DNA from: Prevotella sp. UBA1705
Lineage (GTDB): Bacteria; Bacteroidota; Bacteroidia; Bacteroidales; Bacteroidaceae
DNA length: 42,205 nucleotides
Reading direction: 5' to 3'
Assembly: GCA_002317385.1 (NCBI GenBank)
Contig: DCJH01000071.1
Span: forward strand, 21,957 to 64,161
The translations under genes and the position numbers were made by a program. The notes under the pieces are model-generated. The model had not been told where the DNA came from, did no database searches, and saw nothing but the letters and a program-made list of their open reading frames with translations. The first letter of the stretch is position 1, and each line of letters begins with the position of its first letter. Shown here piece by piece: positions 39,698 through 42,205 of this stretch.

Positions 39698-40838
39698 ACC
39701 CTCCGAAATAGACTCTCTGCCCAAGACCGACGGCTGGAAAACATTCCTCGTTTTTGTCGTGAAGGAGACCAAGCACATCCTGCGCGACCGGCGCACGATG
39801 CTCATTCTCTTTGGCATGCCCATCATGCTGATGATGCTTTTCGGCTTTGCCATCCGCAACGACGTGCGTAATGTGCGCACGCTGGTGGTCACTTCGTCGA
39901 TAGACGGGGCCACGCAGCGCATCGTCGAGGCCCTCGACGCCTCGGAATACTTCACCGTTGTGGGCACCGCCCCGTCGGGACGCGAGGCCGAGCGCATGAT
40001 CCACAACCAGCAGGCCGACCTTGCCATCGTGTTCTCGCCACGCTATGCCGACAACAAATACCGCGACGCACGGGTGGAAATCCTTACCGACGCCGCCGAC
40101 CCGAACATGGGACAGCAGTATGCCGTCTATGCCCAGAGCATCATAGGCAGTGCCATTGCCGCCCAGCTCAACGGCGGATACACCGCCGCCGCGCCCTCGG
40201 CCGTGAGCACGCAGATGCTCTTCAACCCCCGTCTGCTGTCGGCCTACAACTTCGTGCCGGGCATCATGGGCATGTTGCTCCTGCTCATCTGCGCCATGAT
40301 GACCTCGGTGAGCATCGCCCGCGAGAAGGAGAAGGGCACGATGGAGGTGCTCCTCGTGTCGCCCATCCAGCCGCTGGTGATCATCATTGCCAAGGCCGTG
40401 CCCTACATGGTACTGTCTATCATCATCCTCATCACCATCCTGCTCATGAGCTACTATGTGCTCCTCGTGCCGCTGGCCGGCTCTCTGCTGTGGATCGTCG
40501 TGGTGTCGCTCATCTACATTCTCCTCTCGCTCTCGCTCGGATTGCTGGTGAGCAATGTGGCCAACTCGCAGCTGGTGGCCCTGCTTATGTCGGCCATGGT
40601 GATGCTCATGCCCGTGATTATGCTCTCGGGCCTCATCTTCCCGGTGGAGAGCATGCCCCAGATATTGCAATGGTTGTCGTGCATCGTGCCCGCCCGTTGG
40701 TATATCTCGGCCATGCGCAAGCTCATGATCATGGGCGTGGGCTATGCCTATGTGCTCAAGGAGATGGCCATCCTGTGCGGCATGACGGTGCTCATCCTCA
40801 CCATATCACTTGTTAAATTCAAGACCCGCTTGGAATGA
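39690..40838 (+). CDS. ABC-2 type permease (YbhS-like)
   Basis: A 382-aa membrane permease. A cytoplasmic start (KTFLVFVVKETKHILRDRRTML) leads to TM1 (LILFGMPIMLMMLFGFAI), a large periplasmic domain of about 150 residues (residues 60-200), then five TM segments beginning PGIMGMLLLLICAMMTSVSIAREKEKGTMEVLLVSPI, the ABC2 signature. The later SGLIFPVESMP and PARWYISAMRKL are typical. The ATG at 39690 overlaps the end of the ATPase gene, and its stop overlaps the next permease by 4 bp. Confidence 0.92.
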   Translation: MTKPSEIDSLPKTDGWKTFLVFVVKETKHILRDRRTMLILFGMPIMLMMLFGFAIRNDVRNVRTLVVTSSIDGATQRIVEALDASEYFTVVGTAPSGREAERMIHNQQADLAIVFSPRYADNKYRDARVEILTDAADPNMGQQYAVYAQSIIGSAIAAQLNGGYTAAAPSAVSTQMLFNPRLLSAYNFVPGIMGMLLLLICAMMTSVSIAREKEKGTMEVLLVSPIQPLVIIIAKAVPYMVLSIIILITILLMSYYVLLVPLAGSLLWIVVVSLIYILLSLSLGLLVSNVANSQLVALLMSAMVMLMPVIMLSGLIFPVESMPQILQWLSCIVPARWYISAMRKLMIMGVGYAYVLKEMAILCGMTVLILTISLVKFKTRLE

Positions 40839-41920
40839 AACTGAAACATCTCATACGCAAAGAGTTCATCCAGATGTTCCGGAACCCGTTTGTTCCGAAG
40901 CTCATCTTCCTCTTCCCGATAGTCATCGTGTGCGTCATGCCATGGGTGATGAGCATGGAAGTGAAGAACATCAAGGTGCAGGTGGTAGACAACGACCACA
41001 GCCCCACGAGTCAGCGGCTCATCCAGCGCATCGAGGCGAGCAACTATTTCCTATTCCGCGGCCTGCCCGACTCCTATCAGGAGGGACTCAAAAACATAGA
41101 GCGCGGCGATGCCGACATCGTGATGGAGGTGCCCTATCAATATGAGCGCGACCTCACCAATGGCCTCCACCCGCAGATATTGATTACCGCCAATGCCGGC
41201 AATGCCATGAAAGGCGGCATGGGGGCCAACTACTTGGCGCAGATTGTAACGGCCAGTCTCTCCCAGGCCACGCTGCCGCAGCTGCAGATGACGGTGGTAG
41301 ACCTCTACAATCCCCACCTGAGCTACAAGGTGTTTATGATTCCGGCGCTCATGGGAATCCTCATCATGCTGCTCTGTGGATTCCTTCCTGCCCTCAACAT
41401 CGTGGGCGAGAAGGAGAGCGGCACCATCGAGCAGATCAACGTGACACCCGTGAAAAAGTGGGAGTTTATCCTCGCGAAGCTCATCCCTTACTGGCTCGTG
41501 GGCATGCTGGTCATGACGTTTTGCATCCTCCTCGCATGGGCGGTCTATGGCATTACCTGCCAGGGCAACCTGCTGTTGGTCTATCTCCTCGTCTTGTTGC
41601 TGGCGTTCTTCTTCAGCGGACTGGGTTTGGTGGTGAGCAATTACAGTGATACCATGCAGCAGGCGGTGTTCGTTATGTGGTTCTTTGTGGTCATCATGCT
41701 GCTCATGAGCGGCATGTTTACGCCCGTGGCCTCAATGCCCGACTGGGCGCAGACCATCGTGCTGGCCAACCCGATGCACTATTTCATGGATGCCATCCGC
41801 ACGGTATTCGTGCGCGGCGGAGACCTCCACAGCATCGCCACGCAGCTCGTCCGCCTCGCCGGCATCGCCATATTGATCGATCTGTGGGCCATCGGGAGCT
41901 ATCGGAAGAATAGTAAATGA
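40835..41920 (+). CDS. ABC-2 type permease (YbhR-like)
   Basis: A 361-aa permease paralogous to the preceding one: KHLIRKEFIQMFRNPFVPKLIFLFPIVIV (TM1), a large periplasmic domain, PALMGILIMLLCGFLPALNIVGEKESGTIEQINVTPVKKWEF, later MSGMFTPVASMPDWAQ and NPMHYFMDAIRTVFVRG. The two permeases probably form a heterodimer driven by the fused ATPase, with the adaptor and TolC-like protein completing an envelope-spanning exporter. The substrate is unknown; drug or lipid-like molecules are typical of Ybh-type systems. ATG overlaps the previous stop (ATGA). The operon ends 3 bases before a repeat array. Confidence 0.93.
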   Translation: MKLKHLIRKEFIQMFRNPFVPKLIFLFPIVIVCVMPWVMSMEVKNIKVQVVDNDHSPTSQRLIQRIEASNYFLFRGLPDSYQEGLKNIERGDADIVMEVPYQYERDLTNGLHPQILITANAGNAMKGGMGANYLAQIVTASLSQATLPQLQMTVVDLYNPHLSYKVFMIPALMGILIMLLCGFLPALNIVGEKESGTIEQINVTPVKKWEFILAKLIPYWLVGMLVMTFCILLAWAVYGITCQGNLLLVYLLVLLLAFFFSGLGLVVSNYSDTMQQAVFVMWFFVVIMLLMSGMFTPVASMPDWAQTIVLANPMHYFMDAIRTVFVRGGDLHSIATQLVRLAGIAILIDLWAIGSYRKNSK

Positions 41921-41923
41921 CGA

Positions 41924-42205
41924 GACCCTCCCTACCCCTCCCTGCAGGGAGGGGACTGCCCTCCGGCGTGGCCAGCGCATGATGGTGAAAAAACGACCAT
42001 CCAGTAGGGACATGCCCCGTGCATGTCCGCTGCGGCGCAAGCCACAGATCCAAGGGAGATGTGCACAGCCCTCCCGACCCGCGAGCCTCATATCCACGAG
42101 CCTTGCGGTAGCCATCCGGCGGTGCGGACATGCACGGGGCATGTCCCTACCTATGCTCCGCATGGCTCATCGAGTGAGCAGGCATTCTACTCCCCTCCCT
42201 CCGGG
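41924..42205. repeat. Mirror-image mosaic of REP-like families B and C at the right edge
   Basis: Order: B (41924-41960, CCCTCCC-TGCA-GGGAGGGG), C (42002-42030, GGACATGCCCCGTGCATGTCC-like), inverted C (42120-42150), inverted B cut by the window edge (42189-42205, ACTCCCCTCCCTCCGGG). The central 42031-42119 part has no recognised gene. Confidence 0.82.

Overview
The window (42.2 kb, no tRNA, rRNA, IS transposase, integrase or CRISPR array seen) looks like chromosome from a fairly GC-rich member of the Bacteroidales, most likely Prevotellaceae. The evidence is family content (MetallophosN/C-type phosphoesterase, Porin_10-like and OprO/P porins, DUF4293, DUF4332, DUF4468 and DUF4840 proteins, the bamD-rpoZ-DUF4293 operon), a Prevotella-style C-terminal secretion tail, the lack of Shine-Dalgarno sites, and many promoters of the Bacteroidetes type (TTGG/TTGC, 19 nt, TAnnTTTG). 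Genus-level placement is inference. All family names come from recognition of motifs by eye, not from a search.

Layout. 1-2.2 kb: anaerobic ribonucleotide reductase (nrdD, cut by the window edge) and its activase nrdG. 2.7-9.6 kb: flavodoxin-fold oxidoreductase, secreted metallophosphoesterase, DUF4332 helix-hairpin-helix protein, OprO/P porin, a cyclophilin with a long helical insertion, and a two-gene M15 peptidase operon. 10-15.4 kb: a large secreted DNRLRE-type protein with a 63-aa partner, a LuxR-type regulator divergent from a DUF1349 lipoprotein with a palindrome inside the promoter, and an Ala-rich lipoprotein. 15.7-21.5 kb: glnA, the bamD-rpoZ-DUF4293 operon, uvrB. 21.5-28.5 kb: a 1-kb pyrimidine-rich gap, a lipoprotein serpin, a divergent thymidylate synthase, a DUF4468 protein and a small membrane protein plus Porin_10 porin. 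28.6-34.3 kb: menA and an HD hydrolase driven by two interlocked promoters, a HAD-GNAT fusion, a DUF4840 lipoprotein, and a membrane FMN/4Fe-4S protein next to an exported nitroreductase. 34.8-42 kb: an AraC regulator divergent from a complete TolC / membrane-fusion / double-ATPase / two-permease export operon.

The most unusual content is between the genes. Five intergenic copies of a 3 x 22-nt element (each unit an imperfect palindrome built on RGTACTAATCGC-NNN-GCGATTA, with a final ACCTT-like tail) occur at about 2.44, 5.45, 14.18, 21.93 and 34.65 kb. They share an exact 22-nt period and always three units, but pair into hairpins in different ways. Two other families of palindromes (a C-rich/G-rich one, and one built on GGACATGC/GCATGTCC) form mosaic, partly mirror-image arrays. 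A 9-nt repeat (TCnGACnnn) lies in an intergenic region and also, in frame, inside the TolC-like gene, where it encodes an SDx ladder.
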